From NCBI RefSeq assembly GCF_004519545.1, contig NZ_SDKM01000025.1:22109-86108 (forward strand): 64,000 bases of DNA. The letters run 5' to 3'. Under the pieces are notes generated by a model. The model saw only the letters and a program-made list of their open reading frames with translations, had not been told where the DNA came from and did no database searches. The position numbers and the translations under genes are program-made. Each line of letters starts with the position of its first letter. Positions within the stretch are counted from its first letter, which is position 1. Positions 52,196-59,741 of the stretch are shown here, piece by piece. This DNA is from Nocardioides guangzhouensis (lineage in GTDB: Bacteria > Actinomycetota > Actinomycetes > Propionibacteriales > Nocardioidaceae).

Positions 52196-52393
52196 TCAGG
52201 ACCCCAGTGAGTCCACCCAGGCGTCGAGCAACTCATGCAACGCCTGCACCTCGGACACCACTGTGACCGTGGGTTCCGCGTCGGTCCCCATCGTGACCCG
52301 GAAGGCCCGGTCCCCGTTCGCCACGCCGGACACCGAGCGCACGACGATGACGCCGTCGGGCAGCTGCTCGGCCAGGTCCGGGGTGTTGTCCAC
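52196..52393 (-). CDS. Small acidic protein of unknown function, 65 aa
   Basis: Starts at the GTG at 52393 with AAGGAC upstream. It has alternating beta-like (GVIVVRSVSGV, RAFRVTMG) and helical segments (EVQALHELLDAWVDSL). I do not recognise it. It is divergent from the peptide genes and shares their 210-bp upstream region with its palindrome. It could be an immunity, chaperone or anti-activator component, but nothing in the sequence says which. Confidence 0.6.
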   Translation of the reverse strand: MDNTPDLAEQLPDGVIVVRSVSGVANGDRAFRVTMGTDAEPTVTVVSEVQALHELLDAWVDSLGS

Positions 52394-52422
52394 GTGTGTC
52401 GGTCCTTCGGGTCCGTCCGTTC

Positions 52423-52439
52423 TCACTATCGGATAGTGA
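52423..52439. promoter_or_regulatory. 17-bp perfect palindrome in the peptide-locus promoter
   Basis: TCACTATC-G-GATAGTGA is a perfect 8-1-8 palindrome located 30 bp upstream of the 65-residue gene and about 170 bp before peptide gene 1. It is followed by AT-rich GATTACTAG. It is a likely operator for the divergent promoters; SARP sites are usually direct repeats, so another regulator may bind here. Confidence 0.6.
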
Positions 52440-52606
52440 CGATTACTAGCACAGACTCCCCCGACACGAGTCGTCTTCCGCATCAACGCTACCCGTCGCG
52501 CCGGTCGGCGATCACAGCCCGATCACCCGACGATCACGGGGCGATCACGGGACCTCGGTTCGATGGAACCCGTCACAGACCGGCGCACGGGGAGGAGGTG
52601 ACCACC

Positions 52607-52804
52607 ATGCGCAAGGAGCTGACCTTCACCGAGCTCGACACCGAGACTGCCGAGCTTCTTCCTGCCCGGGAGACCCTGTTCTTCAACAAGTACAACTGGG
52701 CCGGGATCTCTGCGACCAACTCGTCACTGGCCGTCAACGCCGGATCCCACTTCTCCGTCGCCCACAGTGCGGCGCTCCAGGCAATCAGCGTCAACCAGAG
52801 CTGA
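52607..52804 (+). CDS. Short peptide 1 of the M50/ParA locus (candidate precursor)
   Basis: 65 residues. It has a very strong ribosome site (GGAGGAGGTGACCACC before the ATG). The first 25 residues are acidic and leader-like and end in ELLPARETL; the rest (FFNKYNWAGISATNSSLAV, then NAGSHFSVAHSAALQAI) is rich in Asn, Ala, Ser and Val, with an alternating polar/hydrophobic pattern. No cysteine. It shares ELLPxRETL-like and AVNAG segments with peptide 2. I infer a ribosomal precursor or a self-assembling surface peptide. A hairpin follows the stop. Confidence 0.75.
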   Translation: MRKELTFTELDTETAELLPARETLFFNKYNWAGISATNSSLAVNAGSHFSVAHSAALQAISVNQS

Positions 52805-52810
52805 CTGCAC

Positions 52811-52838
52811 GGCGTGGCCTCCGGTCGGGGGCCACGCC
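52811..52838 (+). terminator. Hairpin between peptide genes 1 and 2
   Basis: GGCGTGGCC (52811-52819) pairs with GGCCACGCC (52830-52838). It begins seven bases after the peptide 1 stop. It may be a leaky terminator or an mRNA stabiliser that raises peptide 1 over later genes. Confidence 0.6.
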
Positions 52839-52877
52839 CTTCCGGCCACTGCTCCGCACGGGAGGGGGTGAACGGAC

Positions 52878-53084
52878 ATGTCACGCCCCGTCATCGGGCT
52901 CGACGAGCTCACGAGGCAGGATGCCCAGCTCCTGCCCCGCCGAGAGACGCTGTGCTACTTCGGCTGCGTCAACGTCAGCAACGTCGTCGGTGTCAACATC
53001 GCGATCGCGGTGAACGCCGGGACCATCAACTCGCACGCCAACGCCCTCGCGCTCCAGTACCTCGCATCCGCCCAGCACAACTAG
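52878..53084 (+). CDS. Short peptide 2 of the M50/ParA locus (candidate precursor)
   Basis: 68 residues, preceded by GGAGGGGGTGAACGGAC. The leader-like part ends QLLPRRETL, matching peptide 1; the following CYFGC places two cysteines three residues apart, absent in peptide 1. The rest (VNVSNVVGVNIAIAV then NAGTINSHANALALQYL) repeats small and Asn residues every few positions, a pattern suited to beta-stacking. It appears to be a paralogue of peptide 1. Function is not known. Confidence 0.75.
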   Translation: MSRPVIGLDELTRQDAQLLPRRETLCYFGCVNVSNVVGVNIAIAVNAGTINSHANALALQYLASAQHN

Positions 53085-53086
53085 CC

Positions 53087-53127
53087 CCCGCCGTGGCGGC
53101 GGGCGTGCAGCTCTGGCGCGCCCGCCG
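53087..53127 (+). promoter_or_regulatory. Two mutually exclusive stems before the M50/ParA gene
   Basis: CCCGCCG (53087-53093) can pair with CGGCGGG (53097-53103), or the latter region (53097-53105) can pair with CGCCCGCCG (53119-53127). The stems cannot coexist. This looks like an attenuator or expression-balancing element between peptide 2 and the large membrane protein. Confidence 0.5.
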
Positions 53128-53159
53128 TCATCCCACCGGCACGCCCCTGCCGACCCTCC

Positions 53160-53192
53160 AGAGCAACCAGAGCACACCAGAGCAACCAGAGC
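53160..53192 (+). repeat. 14-bp direct repeat in the leader of the M50/ParA gene
   Basis: AGAGCAACCAGAGC occurs at 53160-53173 and 53179-53192, ending ten bases before the start codon. A further related AGAGC lies between. It could be a regulator site or a translational element. Confidence 0.55.
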
Positions 53193-53202
53193 GGGGCCGA
53201 AC

Positions 53203-55683
53203 ATGAACCAGGCAACCGAGCACGGCTACGACGTAGTCGGTGAAGGACGGCACATCCCCACCCAGGACCCGGGGACCCACGAGACCGCGGACCGGAACGA
53301 CGCGGCGGACCGGAACGGGACCGCCCCGTCGGGCGCGGCGCGCCACGCCGCGTCCACGCGCTGGCGACGGACGCCTGACCTGGACGTGCTGGGCCAGTCC
53401 CAGGACTCGGGCCTCCGCGACCCGACGTACCTCGTGCGCCGCTGGGACGACCAGGTCCTCCAGCTCAGCGAGCTGCTCTACCTGGTGCTCATCCACCTCG
53501 AGCCGTTCCGCTCGCCCGAGGAGGTGGCGTCGCTGGTCAGCGACGCCCACGGACGGACCCTGACCCCGGCCGGCCTCGAGTACGTCGTCACCACCCGGCT
53601 CTCGCCGCTCGGCCTGGCCGAGGAGGTCGGCGACGGCTCCGTGCCGCCGTCCACCCAGGCCCTGCCGCGGGCGAACCCGCTCCTCGCGCTGACGGTCAAG
53701 GGCACGATCGTCCCGCCGTACTGGAGCCGGCGCGTGGCCGGGTGGCTGCACCCTCTCTACTGGCCGCCCGTCGTGGTGCTCGGCGTCCTCGGCATGGTCG
53801 CGCTCGACATCTACCTCTACCGCACGGCGGACTTCTGGCTCGCCGTGCAGGGCGTCTTCCTGCAGCCGACCCAGGCCCTGCTGATGTACGTCGCCCTGAC
53901 CGCCGCCGCCCTCGTCCACGAGGTCGGCCACGCCACCGCCTGCCGGTACGGGGGCGCCCGGCCGGGTGCGATCGGCGTCGGCCTGTACATCGTGTTCCCC
54001 GCCTTCTACACCGACGTCACGGACTCCTACCGGCTGAGCCGTGGCGGACGCGTGCGCACCGACCTGGGCGGGCTCTACTTCAACGCCTGGTGCGTGGTGG
54101 TCATGGCCGCGGCCTACCTGCAGACCGGGTGGGGCGTGATGCTCCTGTCCCTGGTGGTCCTCCAGGTCCAGATGCTGCAGCAGCTGCTCCCGGTGGTCCG
54201 CTTCGACGGCTACTACGTGCTGGCCGACCTGGCCGGCGTGCCCGACCTGTTCTCGCGGGTGGGGCCGGTGCTGCGCAGCCTGCGCCCCGGCCAGCCACCG
54301 GACCCGCGCGTGCAGGACCTCACGCCGCGTGCCCGCCGCCTCGTGACCGGCTGGGTCCTCGTGGTGGTGCCGCTGCTGGTGTTCGTGATCGGCTGGCTGG
54401 TGTGGTCGCTCCCGGAGTTCGTGGACTCGGCACGGGAGGGGATCCGCGCCCAGCAGGACGCCTTCGCCCTGGCCTGGCCCGAGCGGGATGTGGCCATGAT
54501 GGCGCTGTCGACGATCTCGATCTTCCTCATCCTGGTCCCGCTGGTCGGGGTCGCGGTGATCCTCTGGAAGCTGGTCGCCCCGCTGGTCGCACTCGCCCGG
54601 GCCCGGAGCCGACGGGCCGCCGAGCAGCGTGACGCCGAGGCCGTGGCGGCCGCGGAGGCGATGTTCCGAGGCTCCGACGACCCCGCCGAGGCGAACCGGG
54701 TGGATCCGGCGATCGCGGCCGCCGTGGCCGCCGTGCCGGTGCCGCGGCTGCCGTCCGCGGCGGACTTCAGCGACGACAACATGCTGCCCCGGCGCGCGGT
54801 GGTCCCCACCTCCGGCTGGCGCCGGGCCGTGTTCGTGCTCAGCGGGCACAGCCTGAACCCCGGGCTGAGCCCGGCCGAGCAGCGGCGGGCGGCCCTCGAG
54901 GCCCGCTTGCGGACCCCGATCGAGGGGTCCCGCCGGGTGGTCGTGATGAGCCGCAAGGGCGGCGTGGGCAAGACCACGATGACGCTCGCGCTGGGCAGCA
55001 TCTTCGCGATGCTGCGCGGAGACCGGGTGGTCGCGGTCGACGCCAACCCGGACGCCGGCAACCTCGCTCACCGGGTGGCGCCGCCGCGGGACCGGAAGAT
55101 CACCGACGTGCTCCGCGACGTCGACCGGATCGACAGCTACTCGCGGCTGCGGGACTACACCTCCCAGGCCGAGGAGTCCCGGCTCGAGGTGCTTGCCTCC
55201 GACGACGACCCGCGGATCGGGCAGGCACTGGACCGCGACGACTACCACGGGCTGATCACCCTGCTCGACCGCTTCTACAACCTGATCCTGCTCGACACCG
55301 GCACCGGCATCCTCGACAGCGCCAACCAGGGCCTGCTCGAGGAGGCCGACCAGCTCGTCGTCGTCCTCGGGCCGGGGCTGGACGGCGGCCGCGCCGCCGC
55401 GCTGACGCTGGACTGGATGGACGAGCACGGGTTCGAGGAGCTGGTCTCGCGGGCCGTGGTGGTGATCAACGGGTTGCGCAAGGGCGCGGACTCACCGCAC
55501 GACCTCATGCAGAACCACTTCGAGAAGCGCTGCCAGCACGTGCTGACCGTGCCCTGGGACCCCGCGCTCGAGGTCGGCGCCCAGACCAACCTGTCCGGGC
55601 TGCGGCGGCAGACCCGGGACGACCTCGTGCAGCTGGCCGCCGCCGTCGCCGACAACTTCAGGGAACAGGGGCTTCGTCGATGA
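53203..55683 (+). CDS. Fusion protein: PqqD-like domain, M50 membrane metalloprotease, ParA/MinD-like ATPase
   Basis: 826 residues. Residues about 60-140 (DPTYLVRRWDDQVLQLSELL, GRTLTPAGLEYVV) resemble the PqqD-like winged helix used to bind leader peptides. Residues 180-460 hold several membrane helices with the zinc motif HEVGH at 239-243 and a third ligand Asp335 in RFDGYYVLAD, as in M50 site-2-type proteases and YydH-like peptide proteases. After a disordered Ala-rich linker, residues 577-826 are a ParA/MinD-like ATPase with SRKGGVGKTT (Lys590) and VDANPDAGN. I infer recognition, cleavage and spatially controlled export of the two upstream peptides. The stop overlaps the next start. Confidence 0.85.
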   Translation: MNQATEHGYDVVGEGRHIPTQDPGTHETADRNDAADRNGTAPSGAARHAASTRWRRTPDLDVLGQSQDSGLRDPTYLVRRWDDQVLQLSELLYLVLIHLEPFRSPEEVASLVSDAHGRTLTPAGLEYVVTTRLSPLGLAEEVGDGSVPPSTQALPRANPLLALTVKGTIVPPYWSRRVAGWLHPLYWPPVVVLGVLGMVALDIYLYRTADFWLAVQGVFLQPTQALLMYVALTAAALVHEVGHATACRYGGARPGAIGVGLYIVFPAFYTDVTDSYRLSRGGRVRTDLGGLYFNAWCVVVMAAAYLQTGWGVMLLSLVVLQVQMLQQLLPVVRFDGYYVLADLAGVPDLFSRVGPVLRSLRPGQPPDPRVQDLTPRARRLVTGWVLVVVPLLVFVIGWLVWSLPEFVDSAREGIRAQQDAFALAWPERDVAMMALSTISIFLILVPLVGVAVILWKLVAPLVALARARSRRAAEQRDAEAVAAAEAMFRGSDDPAEANRVDPAIAAAVAAVPVPRLPSAADFSDDNMLPRRAVVPTSGWRRAVFVLSGHSLNPGLSPAEQRRAALEARLRTPIEGSRRVVVMSRKGGVGKTTMTLALGSIFAMLRGDRVVAVDANPDAGNLAHRVAPPRDRKITDVLRDVDRIDSYSRLRDYTSQAEESRLEVLASDDDPRIGQALDRDDYHGLITLLDRFYNLILLDTGTGILDSANQGLLEEADQLVVVLGPGLDGGRAAALTLDWMDEHGFEELVSRAVVVINGLRKGADSPHDLMQNHFEKRCQHVLTVPWDPALEVGAQTNLSGLRRQTRDDLVQLAAAVADNFREQGLRR

Positions 55684-56402
55684 ACCAGCCGATGAACCAC
55701 TCGACCAGCCGGATCGTGGCAACCGTCGCGGCGGCACTCGTGCTCGTCCTCGGCACGTCGTACATGACGTCGCTCGCGCAGTCCGGCTACCGCACGGGCA
55801 GCCTGGACCTGACCGCCTCGGCGCACCCCGGCGAGGCCCGGCCGACCGTCACGGACACGGCCTTCGACGTCGACACCGTCTGGTGGCAGCCGGTCCGCGC
55901 CGACACCTCCGCCCTCACCTCCGCCACCTGCGACGGCTGCACCGGCGCGTCGAGGACGCTCCAGGTCGTCTACGCCGTCCGCCCGCGCGGGGTCGAGGTC
56001 GACAACGCCGCGGTCGCCTGGTCCTCGTGCAAGGACTGCGGCGGCACCGCGCTCTCGGTGCAGGTCGTCGTGGTCCGCGGCCTGCACGGGATCACCGCCA
56101 ACAACCGGGCGCTGGCGACCAACGCCGGCTGCACGGCGTGCAGCACCGCTGCCAAGGCCTACCAGCTCGTGGTCGCCGCTCCGGACGCGGGGAAGCTCAG
56201 CCGCCCCGCGATGGCGGAGCTGCGCGCCTGGGTCGACGAGCAGGACCGGCTGCTCCGGGCCGGCGACGCGGCTGCGCCGTCGGCTGCCCGCGGCACCGGC
56301 ACCAGCGCGGCGAGCACCCCTCTCTCGGACCTGGCGACGCTGGTCAACGACGACCTCGGTACCACCACAAAGCGCGCGGACGTGGACGTCTCGAGCCCGT
56401 AG
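55680..56402 (+). CDS. Secreted or membrane-anchored protein with three CxxC motifs
   Basis: 240 residues. One N-terminal hydrophobic segment (about 12-34) acts as signal or anchor. The exported part has C84xxC87, C117xxC120 and C151xxC154, each followed by a similar beta/helix unit (ASRTLQVVYAV, TALSVQVVVVRG, AAKAYQLVVAAP), so it is a threefold internal repeat. The C-terminal 60 residues are low complexity. The ATG overlaps the M50/ParA stop (ATGA), so the two are translationally coupled. The repeated CxxC units might bind metal or form disulfides in contact with the peptides. The family is not recognised by name. Confidence 0.75.
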   Translation: MNQPMNHSTSRIVATVAAALVLVLGTSYMTSLAQSGYRTGSLDLTASAHPGEARPTVTDTAFDVDTVWWQPVRADTSALTSATCDGCTGASRTLQVVYAVRPRGVEVDNAAVAWSSCKDCGGTALSVQVVVVRGLHGITANNRALATNAGCTACSTAAKAYQLVVAAPDAGKLSRPAMAELRAWVDEQDRLLRAGDAAAPSAARGTGTSAASTPLSDLATLVNDDLGTTTKRADVDVSSP

Positions 56403-56423
56403 GAAGGGACCCCGTAGGAAGGG

Positions 56424-57113
56424 TCAGGCCGTCGCCCGGTGCAGGGCGACGATCCCGCCGCTGAGGTTGCGCACCTCGACGGACGACCAGCCGGCCTCCG
56501 CCACCCAGGCAGCGAGGCCGGCCTGGTCGGGCCACGCCCGGATCGACTCGGCGAGGTAGACGTAGGCGTCCGGGCTGGAGGAGACCGCCCGGGCGATCGG
56601 CGGGAGCGCCCGCATGAGGTACTCGACGTACAGGGTCCGGAACGGCGTCCAGGTCGGGTGGCTGAACTCGCAGACCACCAGCCGTCCGCCCGGCCGGGTC
56701 ACCCGGCGCATCTCGCGCAGACCCGCCCGCGGGTCGACGATGTTGCGCAGCCCGAACGAGATCGTGACCGCATCGAAGGTGTCGTCGGCAAACGGGAGCT
56801 TCGTGCCGTCGCCGGCCGTGAACGGCAGGTGCGGCTTCGCCTGCTTGCCCACCTGGAGCATCCCGAGCGAGAAGTCGCAGGGCACCACGCGTGCGCCGCG
56901 GTCGGCAAACGGCTGGCTGGAGGTGCCGGTGCCCGCCGCCAGGTCGAGCACCACGTCGCCGGACCGGGGGTCGACGGCGTCGATGACGTCCTTGCGCCAG
57001 CGGCGGTCCTGCCCGAGCGAGAGCACGTCGTTGGTCACGTCGTAGCGGCGCGCGACAGCGTCGAACATGCGGCGTACGTCGTGGGGGTTCTTGCCGAGGT
57101 CAGCGCGGGTCAC
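56424..57113 (-). CDS. menG: Demethylmenaquinone methyltransferase
   Basis: 229-residue SAM-dependent methyltransferase (UbiE/MenG). VVLDLAAGTGTSS (54-66) is motif I, DAVTISFGLRNIVDPRAGLR and GGRLVVCEFSHPTWTPFR are UbiE family signatures. It carries out the last step of menaquinone synthesis, supplying the acceptor of complex I. It lies between the peptide locus and the L,D-transpeptidase and reads alone on the minus strand. The ubiE name is also used. Confidence 0.95.
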   Translation of the reverse strand: MTRADLGKNPHDVRRMFDAVARRYDVTNDVLSLGQDRRWRKDVIDAVDPRSGDVVLDLAAGTGTSSQPFADRGARVVPCDFSLGMLQVGKQAKPHLPFTAGDGTKLPFADDTFDAVTISFGLRNIVDPRAGLREMRRVTRPGGRLVVCEFSHPTWTPFRTLYVEYLMRALPPIARAVSSSPDAYVYLAESIRAWPDQAGLAAWVAEAGWSSVEVRNLSGGIVALHRATA

Positions 57114-57234
57114 GGCGCCACCCTATGCGGCCCGCTCGCGAGACACGGATCCGGTGCGAAGCAACCAAATCCCCTGATCGTGCGTCATCACACGTGACAC
57201 TGACTTCTCTCGGGACTCCGGAAGGAACCACGCC

Positions 57235-58371
57235 ATGAGGGCACTTCGCCTGATCGCACTCACGGTGCTCGCGGCTGCCCTGCTGTCGGCCACCGCCTAC
57301 GGCGCTGGACGCGCCTACCACGAGCTCGGCAACGAGAAGGCCGCCGGCTCCCCCACGAGCGGCGCCGACCCCACACCGGGCGCGACCGGCTCCCCGACGG
57401 ACACCCCCTCCGAGGAGCCTGCCGAGGACCCGGTGGAGCCGTCGGGGACACCCACACCCACCGAGCCGCCGGAGCCGGCTTACGTGCTGGCCCCGGGCGA
57501 CAAGGGCGAGCAGGTGCGCGAGCTGCAGCACCGGCTCTTCCAGCTGGCCTGGTTCCCGGAGCACACCACCGGCACCTACGACGCCGCGACCCGCGACGCG
57601 GTCGAGGGGTTCCAGGCCAAGCGCGGCTTCCAGGCGAACGGCTCGGTGAACCAGAAGACGTGGCGCCGGCTCGTCGCGATGACGAAGACCCCGACCCACG
57701 ACCAGAAGTTCAACATCCTCAGGCCCGGCCCCCGCCTGCTCGGCGCCGGCGACACCGGCGACCGGGTCCGTGACGTCCAGGCCCGGCTGAAGCAGATCGC
57801 GTGGATCTACGGTCCGGTGACCGGCACCTACGACGCCGCGACCGTCACCGCGGTCAAGGGCTTCCAGGCCAAGCGCCAGATCCCGGTCACCGGGGAGGTC
57901 GACCAGCGCACGCTCGACCGGCTGGCGGCGATGACCCATACCCCGTCGTACGGCGAGAAGCACAACAAGGCGCCCTCGACCGGCGCGACGAACGCCCCGC
58001 TGGACCCGCGCTGCACCACCGGTCGGGCGCTGTGCGTGGACAAGTCCAGCCGCACGGTCCGCTGGGTGGTCGACGGCAAGGTGCTCGCGACGTACGAGGC
58101 GCGGTTCGGCTCCGACGAGCTGCCCACCCGCGAGGGCGCGTTCTCGGTGCTGCGGAAGTCCCGCGACCACGTGTCGACGCTCTACCACACGTCCATGCCG
58201 TTCGCGATGTTCTTCAGCGGCGGCCAGGCGGTGCACTACTCGCCGGACTTCGCGGCGAACGGCTACAACGGCAACTCCCACGGCTGCGTCAACGTGCGCG
58301 ACTACAACGGGATGGTGTGGCTGTTCGACCAGGTGGGCGTCGGCGACAAGGTGATCGTCTACTGGTCCTGA
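57235..58371 (+). CDS. L,D-transpeptidase with two peptidoglycan-binding domains
   Basis: 378-residue secreted protein. A signal peptide (1-25) and a Pro/Thr/Glu-rich linker (40-80) precede two PG-binding domains (GDKGEQVRELQHRLFQL and GDTGDRVRDVQARLKQI, each with a GTYDAAT...VxGFQAKR unit). The C-terminal YkuD domain has SHGCVNVRD with His349 and nucleophile Cys351. Such enzymes form 3-3 peptidoglycan cross-links in actinobacteria. GAAGGAACCACGCC precedes the ATG. The active-site motif is intact. Confidence 0.93.
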   Translation: MRALRLIALTVLAAALLSATAYGAGRAYHELGNEKAAGSPTSGADPTPGATGSPTDTPSEEPAEDPVEPSGTPTPTEPPEPAYVLAPGDKGEQVRELQHRLFQLAWFPEHTTGTYDAATRDAVEGFQAKRGFQANGSVNQKTWRRLVAMTKTPTHDQKFNILRPGPRLLGAGDTGDRVRDVQARLKQIAWIYGPVTGTYDAATVTAVKGFQAKRQIPVTGEVDQRTLDRLAAMTHTPSYGEKHNKAPSTGATNAPLDPRCTTGRALCVDKSSRTVRWVVDGKVLATYEARFGSDELPTREGAFSVLRKSRDHVSTLYHTSMPFAMFFSGGQAVHYSPDFAANGYNGNSHGCVNVRDYNGMVWLFDQVGVGDKVIVYWS

Positions 58372-58459
58372 CCAGCCGACGTCCCGCGCCGGATCGCGCC
58401 AGGTGTCCCGGGGGCGTCGAGTCGGGTGGTCGCGAGGGTGCGGCGTAGGCTGCTCCCTC

Positions 58460-59728
58460 GTGACCACCAGTGCGCCCCACGACGAGGCCCTCGTCGTCCG
58501 CACCGTCGCTCTCGACCTCCCGTTCGGTGACCTGGTCGACCTCCTCCCCGACGACGCCCCGGTCACGTGGCTGCGCCGGGGCGAGGGCCTGGTCGGCTGG
58601 GGCGTCGCCGCGATGGTCCGTACGTCGGGCCCCACCCGCTTCTCCGACGCCGCCAAGTGGTGGTCGGAGACGGTGGCCCGGGCCCTGGTGACCGACGAGG
58701 TCGTCGAGCCCGGCACCGGCCCGGTCTGCTTCGGCTCGTTCGCGTTCGCCGACGAGCCAGGCGACTCCGTGCTGGTGCTGCCCCGCGTGGTCGTGGGCCA
58801 CCGCGGCGACCGGGCGTGGCTGACCACGGTCGGCCCCGCCGCGGACCGCCTCGACGACCCGCTGGCCGAGCGTCCCACCGCCGCGGTGCCGCCGGGCGTG
58901 AGCTTCACCGACGGCGCGCTCAACGGCGAGGAGTGGATGTCCGTCGTCGCCGACGCGGTGGCGCGGATCGGCTCCGGCGCCCTGGAGAAGGTGGTCCTGG
59001 CCCGCGACCTCGTCGCCACCTCCGACACACCGATCGACGTCCGGTGGCCGCTGCAGCGCCTCGCCGCGACGTACCCGATGTGCTGGACCTTCCACGTCGA
59101 CGGCATGTTCGGCGCCACCCCCGAGATGCTGGTCCGCCGCGAGCGCGGCCTGGTCACCTCCCGGGTGCTGGCCGGCACCATCCGCCGCACCGGCGACGAC
59201 GGGCGCGACCTGGCGCTGGCGGCGACCCTGGCCCGGTCGTCGAAGGACCTCGAGGAGCACGAGTACGCCGTCCGGTCGGTCGCCGAGGCCCTGGAGCCGC
59301 ACTGCTCCGGCATGAACGTGCCCGAGGCGCCGTTCGTGCTGCACCTGCCCAACGTCATGCACCTCGCGACCGACGTCGCCGGGGTCGTGCACGCCGCCGA
59401 GCACCCCGAACGCTCGGTGTCGTCGCTGGAGCTGGCCGAGGCGCTGCACCCCTCGGCCGCGGTCGGCGGCACCCCCACCCCCGACGCGGTCGCGCTGATC
59501 GCGGAGATCGAGGGCATGGACCGCGGCCGGTACGCCGGCCCGGTCGGCTGGATGGACGCCTCCGGCGACGGCGAGTGGGGCATCGCGCTTCGCTCGGCCG
59601 AGGTCGAGGGCCGCACCGTCCGCCTGTTCGCCGGCTGCGGCATCGTCGCCGACTCGGTGCCCGAGGCGGAGCTGGCCGAAGCACAGGCGAAGTTCGTGCC
59701 CGTGCGCGACGCGCTGGGCCCCGCCTGA
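58460..59728 (+). CDS. menF: Isochorismate synthase
   Basis: 422-residue chorismate-binding enzyme. LEKVVLARDLVAT, MFGATPEMLVRRERGLVTSR and VLAGTIRRTGDDGRD, SSKDLEEHEYAVRSV and the C-terminal AGCGIVADSVPEAELAE are the conserved active-site stretches of MenF/EntC. It makes isochorismate, normally for menaquinone, matching menG and nuo. The GTG at 58460 is chosen by alignment of the N-terminus; upstream codons are Arg/Gly-rich. Entry into siderophore synthesis is possible but no such genes are seen. Confidence 0.92.
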   Translation: MTTSAPHDEALVVRTVALDLPFGDLVDLLPDDAPVTWLRRGEGLVGWGVAAMVRTSGPTRFSDAAKWWSETVARALVTDEVVEPGTGPVCFGSFAFADEPGDSVLVLPRVVVGHRGDRAWLTTVGPAADRLDDPLAERPTAAVPPGVSFTDGALNGEEWMSVVADAVARIGSGALEKVVLARDLVATSDTPIDVRWPLQRLAATYPMCWTFHVDGMFGATPEMLVRRERGLVTSRVLAGTIRRTGDDGRDLALAATLARSSKDLEEHEYAVRSVAEALEPHCSGMNVPEAPFVLHLPNVMHLATDVAGVVHAAEHPERSVSSLELAEALHPSAAVGGTPTPDAVALIAEIEGMDRGRYAGPVGWMDASGDGEWGIALRSAEVEGRTVRLFAGCGIVADSVPEAELAEAQAKFVPVRDALGPA

Positions 59729-59741
59729 CCGCGCGTTCCGG

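Noticed and set aside
52607..53084. Lanthipeptide, lasso or thiopeptide cluster
   Set aside because: No LanB/C/M, lasso cyclase, YcaO or radical-SAM gene is present, and peptide 1 has no cysteine. The M50/ParA fusion does not fit these classes.
53128..55428. 766-codon minus-strand open frame opposite the M50/ParA gene
   Set aside because: His/Gln/Asp-rich shadow composition; the plus strand has the HEVGH and Walker motifs and overlapping starts.
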